Counted from the first letter of the stretch, positions 45,175-52,988 are shown. The stretch: DNA of 64,000 nucleotides from G965247265 sp965247265 (GCA_965247265.1 OZ252002.1:248001-312000), one strand, 5' to 3'. The notes: generated from the letters alone by a model not told the origin. Numbers and translations are program-made.

Positions 45175-46737
45175 TCAGAAATACCACATGCCAAATAACA
45201 CACCAGCTAAAATAACTAGCATTATTAATAATTGATTTCGATTAGATGTTTTAATTTCTTTTCTAATGGATATTAATTCCTGATTTTGCCGTTCAAGATT
45301 TGATTGACCCTGCTCAAATTTCTTTATCGCAGAAAAAACTAAATCTGATAATTCGGGTAATCGTTCTGCCATTCGAGGTAGTTGTTTTTGTATCCCTGCA
45401 AATAGTGCACGCGCACCCACTTGTTCACTCATCCAACGATCAAGAAATGGTTTAGCGGTTTTCCAAAGATCCAAATCCGGATCTAACTGTCTCCCTAAAC
45501 CTTCAATATTAAGTAATGTTTTTTGTAACAATACCAATTGTGGTTGCACCTCCATACTAAAACGACGCGCCGTTTGAAATAATCGTAACAATAAATTTCC
45601 AAATGAAATTTCGCTCAGCGGTCTTTGAAAAATTGGCTCGCACACCGTACGAATTGCAGACTCGAATTGATCTACTCGTGTGTCCGACGGAACCCAACCA
45701 GACTCGAGATGTAACTCTGCAACTCTGCGGTAATCTCGATTTAGAAAGGCTAGTAAATTTTCAGCCAAATAACGCTGATCTGAAGGCGACAATGTGCCCA
45801 TAATTCCAAAATCTACACCAACAAATTTTGGGTCCTCGGGGTTTTCATACGATACAAAGATATTGCCAGGATGCATATCTGCATGAAAAAAATTATGACT
45901 AAATACTTGGGTGAAAAATATATGGCTCCCTCGATCCGATAGTTTTTTAAGGTTCACGCCATGACTACGTAAAGCCTTAATGTCATTTACAGGAATTCCA
46001 TAAATTCGTTCCAGCACCATTACATTGCGTCGACATAAATTAAAGTAAACCTCGGGGACATATAAATCAGAAGAATCCTCGAAATTTCGCCTCAGTTGAC
46101 TTGCATTTGCAGCTTCACGCATTAAATCCAACTCATCCATGACGATCTGCTCGTATTCTTGCACAACTTCTTTGGGCCTTAGGCGTCGGCCATCCTCCCA
46201 ATAATGATGTGCAATTGATGCGAGTGCGTGCATAAGTTCTAGGTCTCTGCGAATTTGTTTATCCACTCCAGGGCGTAAAACTTTTACAACCACTTCATTA
46301 CCATTATGAAGTTTTGCTGCATGCACCTGAGCAATAGAGGCCGATGCCATGGGTTCCACACTAAATTCAGCAAAGGCTTCTTCCACTGACATCTTAAGCG
46401 CTTTTTCTATAAGTTCTTTTGCTACTTCACCAGAAAATGGAGGAACATGATCTTGCAGTTTTGCCAATTCATCAGCGATGTCTTTAGAAAGTAGATCACG
46501 ACGTGTAGAAAGGGCTTGACCAAACTTTACAAATATTGGACCCAGATCTTCTAGCGTTCTGCGTATACGTGCGCCATGACTAATCTCAACCTTACGAAAC
46601 CAATGCCACGGCAGTAAAAATAGTAAAAAGCGTATGGGTCGAAAATAAGGAACTGCTAATAGAACTTCTTCTAAACCATGTCGAAATAAAACGACATTTA
46701 TATAGAAGAGACGAAATAATAATCGAATATAACGCAT
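45175..46737 (-). CDS. ubiB: Ubiquinone biosynthesis regulatory protein kinase UbiB
   Basis: The 520-residue protein has the UbiB/ADCK motifs: KFGQALSTRRDLL, ASIAQVHAAKL with the invariant lysine VVVKVLRPG, NFFHADMHPGNIF and GVDFGIMG. Two membrane segments lie at the extreme C-terminus (LLIMLVILAGVLFGMWYF). It is an atypical kinase with ATPase activity needed for ubiquinone synthesis at the membrane. It is the third gene of ubiE-ubiJ-ubiB; ubiJ ends 5 bases before it. Confidence 0.95.
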   Translation of the reverse strand: MRYIRLLFRLFYINVVLFRHGLEEVLLAVPYFRPIRFLLFLLPWHWFRKVEISHGARIRRTLEDLGPIFVKFGQALSTRRDLLSKDIADELAKLQDHVPPFSGEVAKELIEKALKMSVEEAFAEFSVEPMASASIAQVHAAKLHNGNEVVVKVLRPGVDKQIRRDLELMHALASIAHHYWEDGRRLRPKEVVQEYEQIVMDELDLMREAANASQLRRNFEDSSDLYVPEVYFNLCRRNVMVLERIYGIPVNDIKALRSHGVNLKKLSDRGSHIFFTQVFSHNFFHADMHPGNIFVSYENPEDPKFVGVDFGIMGTLSPSDQRYLAENLLAFLNRDYRRVAELHLESGWVPSDTRVDQFESAIRTVCEPIFQRPLSEISFGNLLLRLFQTARRFSMEVQPQLVLLQKTLLNIEGLGRQLDPDLDLWKTAKPFLDRWMSEQVGARALFAGIQKQLPRMAERLPELSDLVFSAIKKFEQGQSNLERQNQELISIRKEIKTSNRNQLLIMLVILAGVLFGMWYF

Positions 46738-46742
46738 ACTTT

Positions 46743-47354
46743 TTACTTACTACACGCTTCTAAAAGACGTTTTGTACGCATCTCCAATCGATCTATGTCC
46801 GCATTAAGCGCATCAACATTATTTAGAAATCGACTAATTTCAATTTTTGTAGGGACAATACGCGATTCTTCTTGTAAGTACTCACTCACGTCCAAGCGAA
46901 AATTTTCTGTAGATTTTTGCTTATATTCTTTTATGCGTTTGGAAAATACACCCATATGATAGGCGACTGAGTCACCCACATATTTAGATGCTATTTCTTC
47001 CCAATCCACATCAATATTCTTGAAAATAGCACGCATTTGATTCGCCAATTCAACATCTCCTTCTATTTGTAGCGTTCCGTTGTTCAACATTGTTTGGTAA
47101 TCAGTGCCCAAGGCCAAACGTAGCATTGTATAAATTGTTGCATGGATAATCGTATTTGAATTGATTTCACTACTTTCACTTTGAAATTCATTTACATTTA
47201 TAGTTGTGTTACTTGGGACTACTAAAAATTGTTTTTGAACATCCGTTAATTTAATCAGTATCGTTTGACCTTCAATTTCATGAAGTAGATGAACTGAATC
47301 AGGATCTTGTTCAAAAAATTTACTAATTGAATTGTTAATGAATTCTAGGAGCAT
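46743..47354 (-). CDS. ubiJ: Ubiquinone biosynthesis accessory factor UbiJ
   Basis: From the ATG at 47354 the product is 203 residues with an SCP2-like lipid-binding domain (TMLRLALGTDYQTMLNNGTL, IEGDVELANQMRAIF) and a C-terminal helical region ending DRLEMRTKRLL. This is UbiJ, which binds ubiquinone intermediates and scaffolds the Ubi complex with UbiK. An earlier start at 47384 would overlap ubiE by 23 bases, so the later one is preferred. Its position between ubiE and ubiB is diagnostic. Confidence 0.92.
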   Translation of the reverse strand: MLLEFINNSISKFFEQDPDSVHLLHEIEGQTILIKLTDVQKQFLVVPSNTTINVNEFQSESSEINSNTIIHATIYTMLRLALGTDYQTMLNNGTLQIEGDVELANQMRAIFKNIDVDWEEIASKYVGDSVAYHMGVFSKRIKEYKQKSTENFRLDVSEYLQEESRIVPTKIEISRFLNNVDALNADIDRLEMRTKRLLEACSK

Positions 47355-47361
47355 TGATAAT

Positions 47362-48111
47362 TTAAGAACTAAATTTATAACCACGATGAATGCAAACGAT
47401 ACCGCCGCTCAGATTAAAATAAGTACAATTTTCAAATCCGGCCATTTCCAACATTGATTGTAATTCTTCTTGCTTAGGGTGCTTGCGTATAGATTCAGCT
47501 AAATATCTGTAGCTGTCAGCGTCTTTAGCAATTATTTTCCCCATGTTCGGTAAAAAATTAAACGAATAAGCGTCATAAATTTTACCCAGCCATTTTTGTG
47601 GTTGAGAAAATTCCAATATTAATAACTGCCCGCCTGGCTTAACTAATCTAAAAATTACATCAAGAGCTTGGCGCTTATCTGTAAAATTACGCAATCCAAA
47701 AGCTAGTGTCACACGATCATAGTGATCCTCTACAAAAGGCAGTTGTTCAGCTCGAGCTAGAACATAATGAATATTTTTTATCATGCCTCGATCAACAAGA
47801 CGTTGTCGCCCACACTCCAACATAGAAGCATTAGGGTCACATAATGTTATTGACCCTTTCTCTGCTAGTTTTGGTGCTAACAACGCAGCTATATCTCCTG
47901 TGCCCGCTGCTAAATCTAAGATTTGATGATGAGGACGTATGCTTGCTAAGTAAGTGAAATAGCGCTTCCAGGCTCGATGCATTCCAAATGACATCACATC
48001 ATTCATTACATTATACTTACTTGATACAGAATCAAATACCGCGCCTACTTTTTGAGTCTTCTCATCAGGTGACACGTCTTGGAATCCAAAGTGTGTTGAT
48101 TTATTAGGCAT
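47362..48111 (-). CDS. ubiE: Ubiquinone/menaquinone C-methyltransferase UbiE
   Basis: The 249-residue protein carries VFDSVSSKYNVMNDVMSFG, the SAM-binding motif LDLAAGTGDIAALL, and the family signature LAFGLRNFTDKRQAL, ending with GGIVCIHRGYKF. It methylates the benzoquinone ring in ubiquinone synthesis. It is the first gene of the ubi operon; 7 bases separate its stop from the likely ubiJ start. Confidence 0.96.
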   Translation of the reverse strand: MPNKSTHFGFQDVSPDEKTQKVGAVFDSVSSKYNVMNDVMSFGMHRAWKRYFTYLASIRPHHQILDLAAGTGDIAALLAPKLAEKGSITLCDPNASMLECGRQRLVDRGMIKNIHYVLARAEQLPFVEDHYDRVTLAFGLRNFTDKRQALDVIFRLVKPGGQLLILEFSQPQKWLGKIYDAYSFNFLPNMGKIIAKDADSYRYLAESIRKHPKQEELQSMLEMAGFENCTYFNLSGGIVCIHRGYKFSS

Positions 48112-48439
48112 TACAAATATCTTTTTTAATTACTTACAGTTTAAACAAGATTATAGAGCAATAGGGATAAGTTTAAGATTTGAGTGTTTTTTCACCATAT
48201 TAGTATTTTTTAACCCTCTGAAGGCCAATAACAATTTTTTGATACTGGTTTTTGGTGTTACCGAAAGATAACAATTAATAATACATAGCTGTTAAACATC
48301 AAAAAGCCATTGATACGTAAAAACAACCCAAAGACACATTAGTCGCTTTACCGCCCTAAATTAGTCAGCGTAACCTCATATTAGTGAAAATATTACTTAC
48401 TCTAATGAGTCATCTATTTGTATTTAAAAGGTGTGTTCA
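48112..48439. other. Intergenic region, no gene seen
   Basis: This 328-base AT-rich gap lies between the divergent ubiE operon and the PA2779-like gene. It must hold both promoters. I saw no tRNA, repeat copy or strong hairpin. Confidence 0.4.
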
Positions 48440-48818
48440 ATGCGTAGAAATTTAAATTTTTCAATTATATATATTTCTGTAGTAGCACTCATATTCAGTC
48501 AATCCATTCCAGCTTATGCTGGCTTAATAGTAACGGAACAAATATTGACCCAACAGCATAGTGACCATGCTCAGCTATCGCTACAAAATGTAATTGAACG
48601 AGAAGAGGCTAAACACATTCTAGAATTTTATGGTGTATCACCTGAACAAGCACAATTACGAATTAATGCTATGACAAATGATGAAGCAAGTTTTTGCACA
48701 AAAATTTGAAAATTTGCCTGCCGGCGGCGTTGGCGCCATTGCTGCAATATTAATACTTGTTTTACTATTTATCGCTTTGGATTTATCAGGGAAAACAGAT
48801 ATCTTAAATGGTGTCTAA
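48440..48818 (+). pseudogene. PA2779-family protein, frameshifted in a T-run
   Basis: From the ATG at 48440 the frame encodes an exported protein (MRRNLNFSIIYISVVALIF, signal to about PAYAG) with the family pattern REEAKHILEFYGVSPEQAQ and RINAMTNDE. It then stops early. The run T5 at 48691-48695 is the cause: with one T fewer the frame reads NDEASFAQKFENLPAGG and continues through a membrane segment (AIAAILILVLLFIALDLSG) to a TAA at 48816, the normal PA2779-family end. In other genomes a PA2778-type TPR/C39-like gene accompanies it; none is seen here. It may be a real mutation or a sequencing error. Confidence 0.75.
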
Positions 48819-48840
48819 CTATAGATCTTACTTTAAAACT

Positions 48841-48871
48841 AATGCCTACTAACGACTCAAAGCGGACATAA
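48841..48871 (-). repeat. Palindromic repeat, copy 4 (degenerate)
   Basis: AATGCCTACT and AGCGGACAT flank the loop AACGACTCAA. It is the family loop in reverse orientation, with a decayed left arm. Confidence 0.6.
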
Positions 48872-48944
48872 TCAGGGGCGAATTCATATAATAAGCTTTT
48901 GGACGATAGCTGATATCCGAAAGACTACAAAAGAGGAAATACTT

Positions 48945-49130
48945 ATGAAAACTCTTAAATGCGATCTATGCGAAGTAACTGCGGAAGGTGAAACATTCGA
49001 GGAGTGGATGAAGGCGCTTCAACCCCACTACATGGAGGCTCATGCTGATGTAATGAATGATCCTAGTCATGGTAAGGAACACATGGAAAAGTGGATGGCC
49101 GAAAACAAGGCAAGGTTTGAAGCTGTCTGA
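48945..49130 (+). CDS. Small C2H2-type zinc-finger-like protein
   Basis: The 61-residue protein starts MKTLKCDLCEVTAEG and contains C6-x2-C9 and H28-x4-H33 (LQPHYMEAHADVM), a spacing compatible with a single C2H2 zinc finger. The C-terminal part (HMEKWMAENKARFEA) is an amphipathic helix. A strong Shine-Dalgarno (AGAGGAAA) precedes the ATG by a normal distance, so it is probably expressed. I know of similar small proteins in other proteobacteria but no function. It is flanked on both sides by copies of the palindromic repeat. Confidence 0.75.
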   Translation: MKTLKCDLCEVTAEGETFEEWMKALQPHYMEAHADVMNDPSHGKEHMEKWMAENKARFEAV

Positions 49131-49154
49131 GGCGCACGCAAAACAATACAGTTT

Positions 49155-49184
49155 AATGTCTGCTAACGACCCAAAGCAGACATT
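49155..49184 (-). repeat. Palindromic repeat, copy 5 (perfect stem)
   Basis: AATGTCTGCT and AGCAGACATT form a perfect 10-bp stem around AACGACCCAA. It starts 24 bases past the zinc-finger-like gene stop. The change from CCGCT to CTGCT is matched in both arms, so pairing has been kept. Confidence 0.85.
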
Positions 49185-49294
49185 CATTGTTTACAGTATT
49201 TTTAATTATATATATTTTTAGCAATACCTAGCCTTATAATTGAAAGTTGGGTAGATTTAAGCACATTGGCCATTTTTAATTTCAGCCACTGCAG

Positions 49295-50104
49295 GTGACA
49301 TCCGATGAATCCAATAAAAAAATGATTCCGATTTGTATTATTTCATTTTTGAGTTTATTTTCCACAATTGTTATAGCGGAAGAAGCTTGCAAAGGGTATG
49401 GTCCTCAAACGCCAAGAGATATTGATAATCATGCGGGTAATAATAAAAATATCTTTTCAATTGGGCCTGATTATCAAGATATGAATCTTTGCGACCTACA
49501 CTTTCATATAAATGCTGAGCACAAGGCGAAAGACTTCTCAATTTATGCAGGAGATGGTGAAAATGGTCATGGTGGCGGCTATCAATGTAACGATAGCAAG
49601 TCGCTTACTAAACCAGAATTACAGGTACCTAAAATTAATCACTGTAAAGGTGTAAAGCCCGGAGATACGATAGAAGTACACTGGGTGCACAGCTCATGTG
49701 ATGTGAAGCCCGGCCATGGGCTAGGCACTTGTTTATCAGATAGTTGCGCTAATCCAAATCTACGAGTTGAAACACAGGTATTCACTGTAGTAAATGATTC
49801 TTCTGCTCAGAATTTTAATACTCTTACTTATGATGGAAATGTAGTGAATGGCTACCATCAAGCAAAAACCCTTCCTTCCAATACAGGCAATCCAATTGTT
49901 TTTATGGGTTCAACAACGGGGCCAAAATACTCTGATCAAAATTGTTCGCCATTGCAAGTAACGTGGAGTGTTCGCCCGAAATGCGCAAAACTATCTATAG
50001 ATAGTTTAAGCGAATGGTGCAAAAGCAACGTTTTTGAAGAAAATAATGCGCATGGAGTGAGAAAGCTTGTTACAAATCCCAAGCTTTTATCAACAATTAA
50101 GTAG
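49295..50104 (+). CDS. Delta-class carbonic anhydrase, exported
   Basis: The protein has a signal peptide (IISFLSLFSTIVIAEE) and a mature part rich in conserved cysteines and histidines: C66-DLHFH with H69 and H71, NAEHKAKDF (E75, H76), GHGGGYQC, EVHWVHSSC (H129, H132) and PLQVTWSVRP. This pattern matches the bacterial relatives of the diatom delta-class carbonic anhydrase; three of the histidines should bind zinc. It would hydrate CO2 in the periplasm. Two starts are possible: GTG at 49295 (269 residues) or ATG at 49322 (260), the latter giving a cleaner signal peptide. It lies between palindromic repeats in a zone of decayed genes but looks intact. Confidence 0.8.
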   Translation: MTSDESNKKMIPICIISFLSLFSTIVIAEEACKGYGPQTPRDIDNHAGNNKNIFSIGPDYQDMNLCDLHFHINAEHKAKDFSIYAGDGENGHGGGYQCNDSKSLTKPELQVPKINHCKGVKPGDTIEVHWVHSSCDVKPGHGLGTCLSDSCANPNLRVETQVFTVVNDSSAQNFNTLTYDGNVVNGYHQAKTLPSNTGNPIVFMGSTTGPKYSDQNCSPLQVTWSVRPKCAKLSIDSLSEWCKSNVFEENNAHGVRKLVTNPKLLSTIK

Positions 50105-50126
50105 ATTTAATTTTTTTTACGTCATG

Positions 50127-50156
50127 AATGACTGCTAACGACTCAAAGCGGACATT
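50127..50156 (-). repeat. Palindromic repeat, copy 6
   Basis: AATGACTGCT and AGCGGACATT flank AACGACTCAA; two arm positions no longer pair. It lies 23 bases after the carbonic anhydrase stop. Confidence 0.75.
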
Positions 50157-50170
50157 AATATTTAGCTAGT

Positions 50171-50189
50171 ATTGATCGAAAGCAGTCAC
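50171..50189 (+). repeat. Palindromic repeat, half copy 7
   Basis: Only the loop and right arm (GATCGAAAGCAGTCAC) are recognisable. It lies 17 bases from the end of DsrE copy B. Confidence 0.5.
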
Positions 50190-50206
50190 TAGCGAGCTAT
50201 TCAAAC

Positions 50207-50568
50207 TCACTCTGCGATAATCTTCTCTGACCACTCAATATTCTCTACGAAAGAATCAGGTGTTCCTATAAGTGCACCTGCATCCGCAAGATCTTTTTCG
50301 GATACGCCTCGAGTCCGTGAGCATGCTCCACAGCATTCAATCCGCACCCCGAGTCTTATGCTCTCATTCCACTGCTCTGCAACCGAAGGCCATCCGACGG
50401 GGATTAGATTTTCTCGAACAACTGACCGTGCCAGAGTAACCGCTTCACCGAGCAGGAAATTCGAACCTCGTGAGCCGCGCTCGCCAACGCATTACCGTGC
50501 CCGAATACCATCTCAGCATTTGTTGGGTTGTCGCTTCCCCATGAAGACTTCATAAATATTTTTGCCAT
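50207..50568 (-). pseudogene. DsrE-family protein with a frameshift (copy B)
   Basis: On the minus strand the frame opens with MAKIFMKSSWGSDNPTNAEM, preceded by AGGAGT as in copy A, and reads well to HEVRI. There the coding strand has ATTTCC where copy A has ATTTTC, so one T is missing (plus-strand A3 at 50457-50459). Adding it restores FLLGEAVTLARSVVREN, an intact cysteine motif ECCGACSRTRG and the same C-terminus as copy A (WSEKIIAE). This copy has arginine where copy A has its stop. It is thus a second broken copy of the same gene, 21 kb away and inverted. Confidence 0.85.
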
Positions 50569-50664
50569 GACTTCACTCCTTACTTTATCGTTGATTCAAG
50601 TACCTAACTATGTCAAAACAATGTGCAATCTCACTGAGTGACTTATAGATTTATTTATACAGTA

Positions 50665-50697
50665 AAATGATCGCTAACAACCCAAAAGTGAACATTT
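50665..50697 (-). repeat. Palindromic repeat, copy 8 (degenerate)
   Basis: AAATGATCGCT, AACAACCCAA and AAGTGAACATTT follow the family layout with several unpaired positions. It lies 26 bases upstream of a small broken gene. Confidence 0.55.
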
Positions 50698-50722
50698 ACA
50701 AACTAATATATTTTGTATTTAT

Positions 50723-51013
50723 ATGAAACATATATCTCCCATCATATTAATAATTATGAATGTTTCTTGTGCTAGTGAACAATACATTGAACACAGGGAA
50801 ATTTTACTTGGGGACACACCATCAACATATAAACAAGGTTATATAGATGGTTGTGCTAGTGGTGAAAATGTTGCTGGCAATTATATGACTAGGTTTAAAC
50901 GAAGTGAGGCGTATTTAAATGATGAATTGTACAATTGAGCATGGGATGTGGGTTACAAATATTGCAAAGAGCAAATGGAAGTCCGAGGGTATGAAGTTCT
51001 GATACAATATTAA
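50723..51013 (+). pseudogene. Small exported protein interrupted by a TGA codon
   Basis: The frame from the ATG at 50723 reads 71 residues with a hydrophobic start (SPIILIIMNVSCAS) and then YKQGYIDGCASGENVAGN. It stops at TGA 50936-50938. In the same frame it continues AWDVGYKYCKEQM and ends at TAA 51011-51013, giving about 96 residues. The part after the stop resembles the part before it in style (GY.DGC versus WDVGYKYC), as in small secreted proteins with paired motifs of this type. I do not know the family. It is probably a nonsense mutant. Confidence 0.6.
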
Positions 51014-51042
51014 ATGACCGCTATTGGCCGAAAGCAATCATT
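51013..51042 (-). repeat. Palindromic repeat, copy 9
   Basis: AATGACCGCT and AAGCAATCATT flank ATTGGCCGA. Its loop type (GGCC) matches copy 1, in reverse orientation. It begins on the last base of the stop codon of the preceding broken gene. Confidence 0.7.
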
Positions 51043-51130
51043 CAGTGAGTTACAAACATTTACTGAAAGTTAGTATTTAGGAGGGTAGAATCTGACCCAT
51101 AATAATAAGAATAAATCATAAGGAGGGTGA

Positions 51131-51217
51131 ATGAATCTCTCACCCCTAATCTTCTTAGTACTTATTGCGTGTTTGCCGTTTGTTATATTTGCAGCGTTCA
51201 CGTCAATGTACTTGTAA
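51131..51217 (+). CDS. Possible 28-residue membrane protein
   Basis: A short ORF encodes MNLSPLIFLVLIACLPFVIF and eight more residues, a single hydrophobic helix. Its ATG is preceded by AAGGAGG at 7-bp distance, a perfect anti-ribosomal match and one of the strongest Shine-Dalgarno sequences in the window. Such tiny proteins often attach to a larger membrane complex, but no partner gene is next to it. It is convergent with the DUF971 gene. Confidence 0.45.
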   Translation: MNLSPLIFLVLIACLPFVIFAAFTSMYL

Positions 51218-51260
51218 CCGAATTTACATCACCTCAATCGTGAACATTAAGCTAGAATTT

Positions 51261-51626
51261 TTATGTAGTGGCTTTTCTCTCGTGTCCTGCTTCTTTTAAT
51301 CGCTCTAGATATCTCTGCCACTTTTCTTCGTGCTGATTACCTAGCTCATACAAATATTCCCATGAATAAATGCCTGTATCATGGTTGTCATCGAATACAA
51401 GCACAACTGCATAATTACCTACTGGCTCAATGGCATTAATACCAACGTCTTCTTTACCTATTTGCAATACCTCTTGACCCGGGCCATGTCCTGCAACTTC
51501 TGCTGAAGGTGAAAACACTCGCAAATATTCACACGGCAATTTAAATCGCTTGCCATCATCAAACTCAATCTCCAGGATACGAGATTGCTGATGTAGTTGA
51601 ATTTCAGTTGGTTTTTGTTTTGCCAA
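51261..51626 (-). CDS. DUF971 domain-containing protein
   Basis: The 121-residue protein has the DUF971 pattern: TEIQLHQQSRILEIEFDDG, LPCEYLRVFSPSAEV, VGNYAVVLVFDDNHDTGIYSW and WEYLYELG. This domain also forms the N-terminus of gamma-butyrobetaine hydroxylase but here stands alone. Its role is unclear; iron-sulfur related functions have been suggested for the family. It follows hslU by 33 bases on the same strand, a common arrangement. Confidence 0.88.
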   Translation of the reverse strand: MAKQKPTEIQLHQQSRILEIEFDDGKRFKLPCEYLRVFSPSAEVAGHGPGQEVLQIGKEDVGINAIEPVGNYAVVLVFDDNHDTGIYSWEYLYELGNQHEEKWQRYLERLKEAGHERKATT

Positions 51627-51659
51627 ACTAGCGAGGCCTATTTTTTAATAATCTATAAA

Positions 51660-52988
51660 TTACAGAATATATCTGCTTAAGTCTTCGTCTTTAATTAACT
51701 CGCCAATATTGTCCATAACGTAGGATTCGTCAACGGTGACGGCCTTTCCATCTTCATCGGGTGCAGAAAATGAAATTTTTTCAAGTAGACGTTCCATTAC
51801 AGTATGCAAACGACGCGCGCCGATGTTTTCGGTTGACTCATTTACATCTTGTGCAATTTGAGCCACCTTTCGCACGCCATTATCAGCAAAGTCCAAGGTT
51901 ACGCCTTCTGTAGCGAGTAATGCAGAGTATTGTTCGGTTAACGACGCATCGGGTTCTGTTAAGATTCTCACAAAATCCTCGGTGGTTAATGCTTTTAGTT
52001 CAACACGAATAGGTAACCGTCCTTGAAGTTCTGGAATAAGATCAGAAGGCTTAGAGACATGAAATGCTCCTGATGCAATAAATAAAATATGATCGGTTTT
52101 CACTATACCGTATTTAGTGTTTATCGTGCATCCTTCCACTAATGGCAGCAGATCGCGTTGCACACCTTCTCGTGACACATCTGCACCACTTATTTCACCT
52201 CGTTTCGCGACTTTGTCGAGTTCATCTAGAAACACTATGCCATTTTGTTCCACGTTCTCAAGTGCTGCAGATTTTAATTCTTCTTCATTGACAAGCTTAT
52301 GCGCTTCTTCATCGGTTAATACTTTCATTGATTCTTCAATACTCATTTTCCGAATTTTCTTTTTATTACTACCTATATTTTGAAACATCCCTTGTAGCTG
52401 ACTTGCCATTTCTTCCATCCCAGGAGGTGTCATAATCTCAACCCCAACAGGTGTTGCTGCAACATCGATCTCGATTTCTGTTTCGCTTAATTTCCCTTCA
52501 CGTAATTTCTTGCGAAATTTTTGTCGCGTATCGCTGGTGAATTCCTCTTTACTGTCTGTGAGTGGATCTATTCGAGTGGGAACGAGAACATCTAATATGC
52601 GTTCTTCTGCAGCTTCTTCTGCCCGAAATCGCACTTTCTCCATTTCAATTTCTCTAGTCATCTTTACAGACGTATCAACCAGATCCCGTATTATGGAATC
52701 AACTTCTTTGCCCACATAACCAACTTCAGTGAACTTAGTCGCCTCAACTTTTATAAATGGGGCATTTGCAAGACGCGCAAGACGGCGCGCAATTTCGGTT
52801 TTACCTACTCCAGTAGGGCCTATCATTAAAATATTTTTTGGCGTTACTTCAACACGAAGTACTTCCGGCAATTGTTGACGCCGCCAACGATTACGTAATG
52901 CAATAGCTACTGCGCGTTTTGCCTCATCCTGACCAACAATGTGCTTATCAAGCTCTTGTACGATTTCTCGTGGAGTCATATTAGACAT
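51660..52988 (-). CDS. hslU: ATP-dependent protease ATPase subunit HslU
   Basis: The 442-residue AAA+ protein has Walker A IGPTGVGKTEIARRL, the pore motif EVGYVGKEVDS, Walker B VFLDELDKVA, and the C-terminal tail ending DLSRYIL that docks into HslV. It unfolds substrates for the HslV peptidase. The gene is 31 bases after hslV. The length is typical. Confidence 0.97.
   Translation of the reverse strand: MSNMTPREIVQELDKHIVGQDEAKRAVAIALRNRWRRQQLPEVLRVEVTPKNILMIGPTGVGKTEIARRLARLANAPFIKVEATKFTEVGYVGKEVDSIIRDLVDTSVKMTREIEMEKVRFRAEEAAEERILDVLVPTRIDPLTDSKEEFTSDTRQKFRKKLREGKLSETEIEIDVAATPVGVEIMTPPGMEEMASQLQGMFQNIGSNKKKIRKMSIEESMKVLTDEEAHKLVNEEELKSAALENVEQNGIVFLDELDKVAKRGEISGADVSREGVQRDLLPLVEGCTINTKYGIVKTDHILFIASGAFHVSKPSDLIPELQGRLPIRVELKALTTEDFVRILTEPDASLTEQYSALLATEGVTLDFADNGVRKVAQIAQDVNESTENIGARRLHTVMERLLEKISFSAPDEDGKAVTVDESYVMDNIGELIKDEDLSRYIL

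Noticed and set aside
28882..50938. Possible reassignment of UGA as a sense codon, suggested by two internal TGA codons
   Set aside because: TGA is the normal stop of intact genes here (for example engB and ubiK), and tryptophan in conserved proteins is written TGG. The two TGA cases lie in zones with other clearly broken genes.
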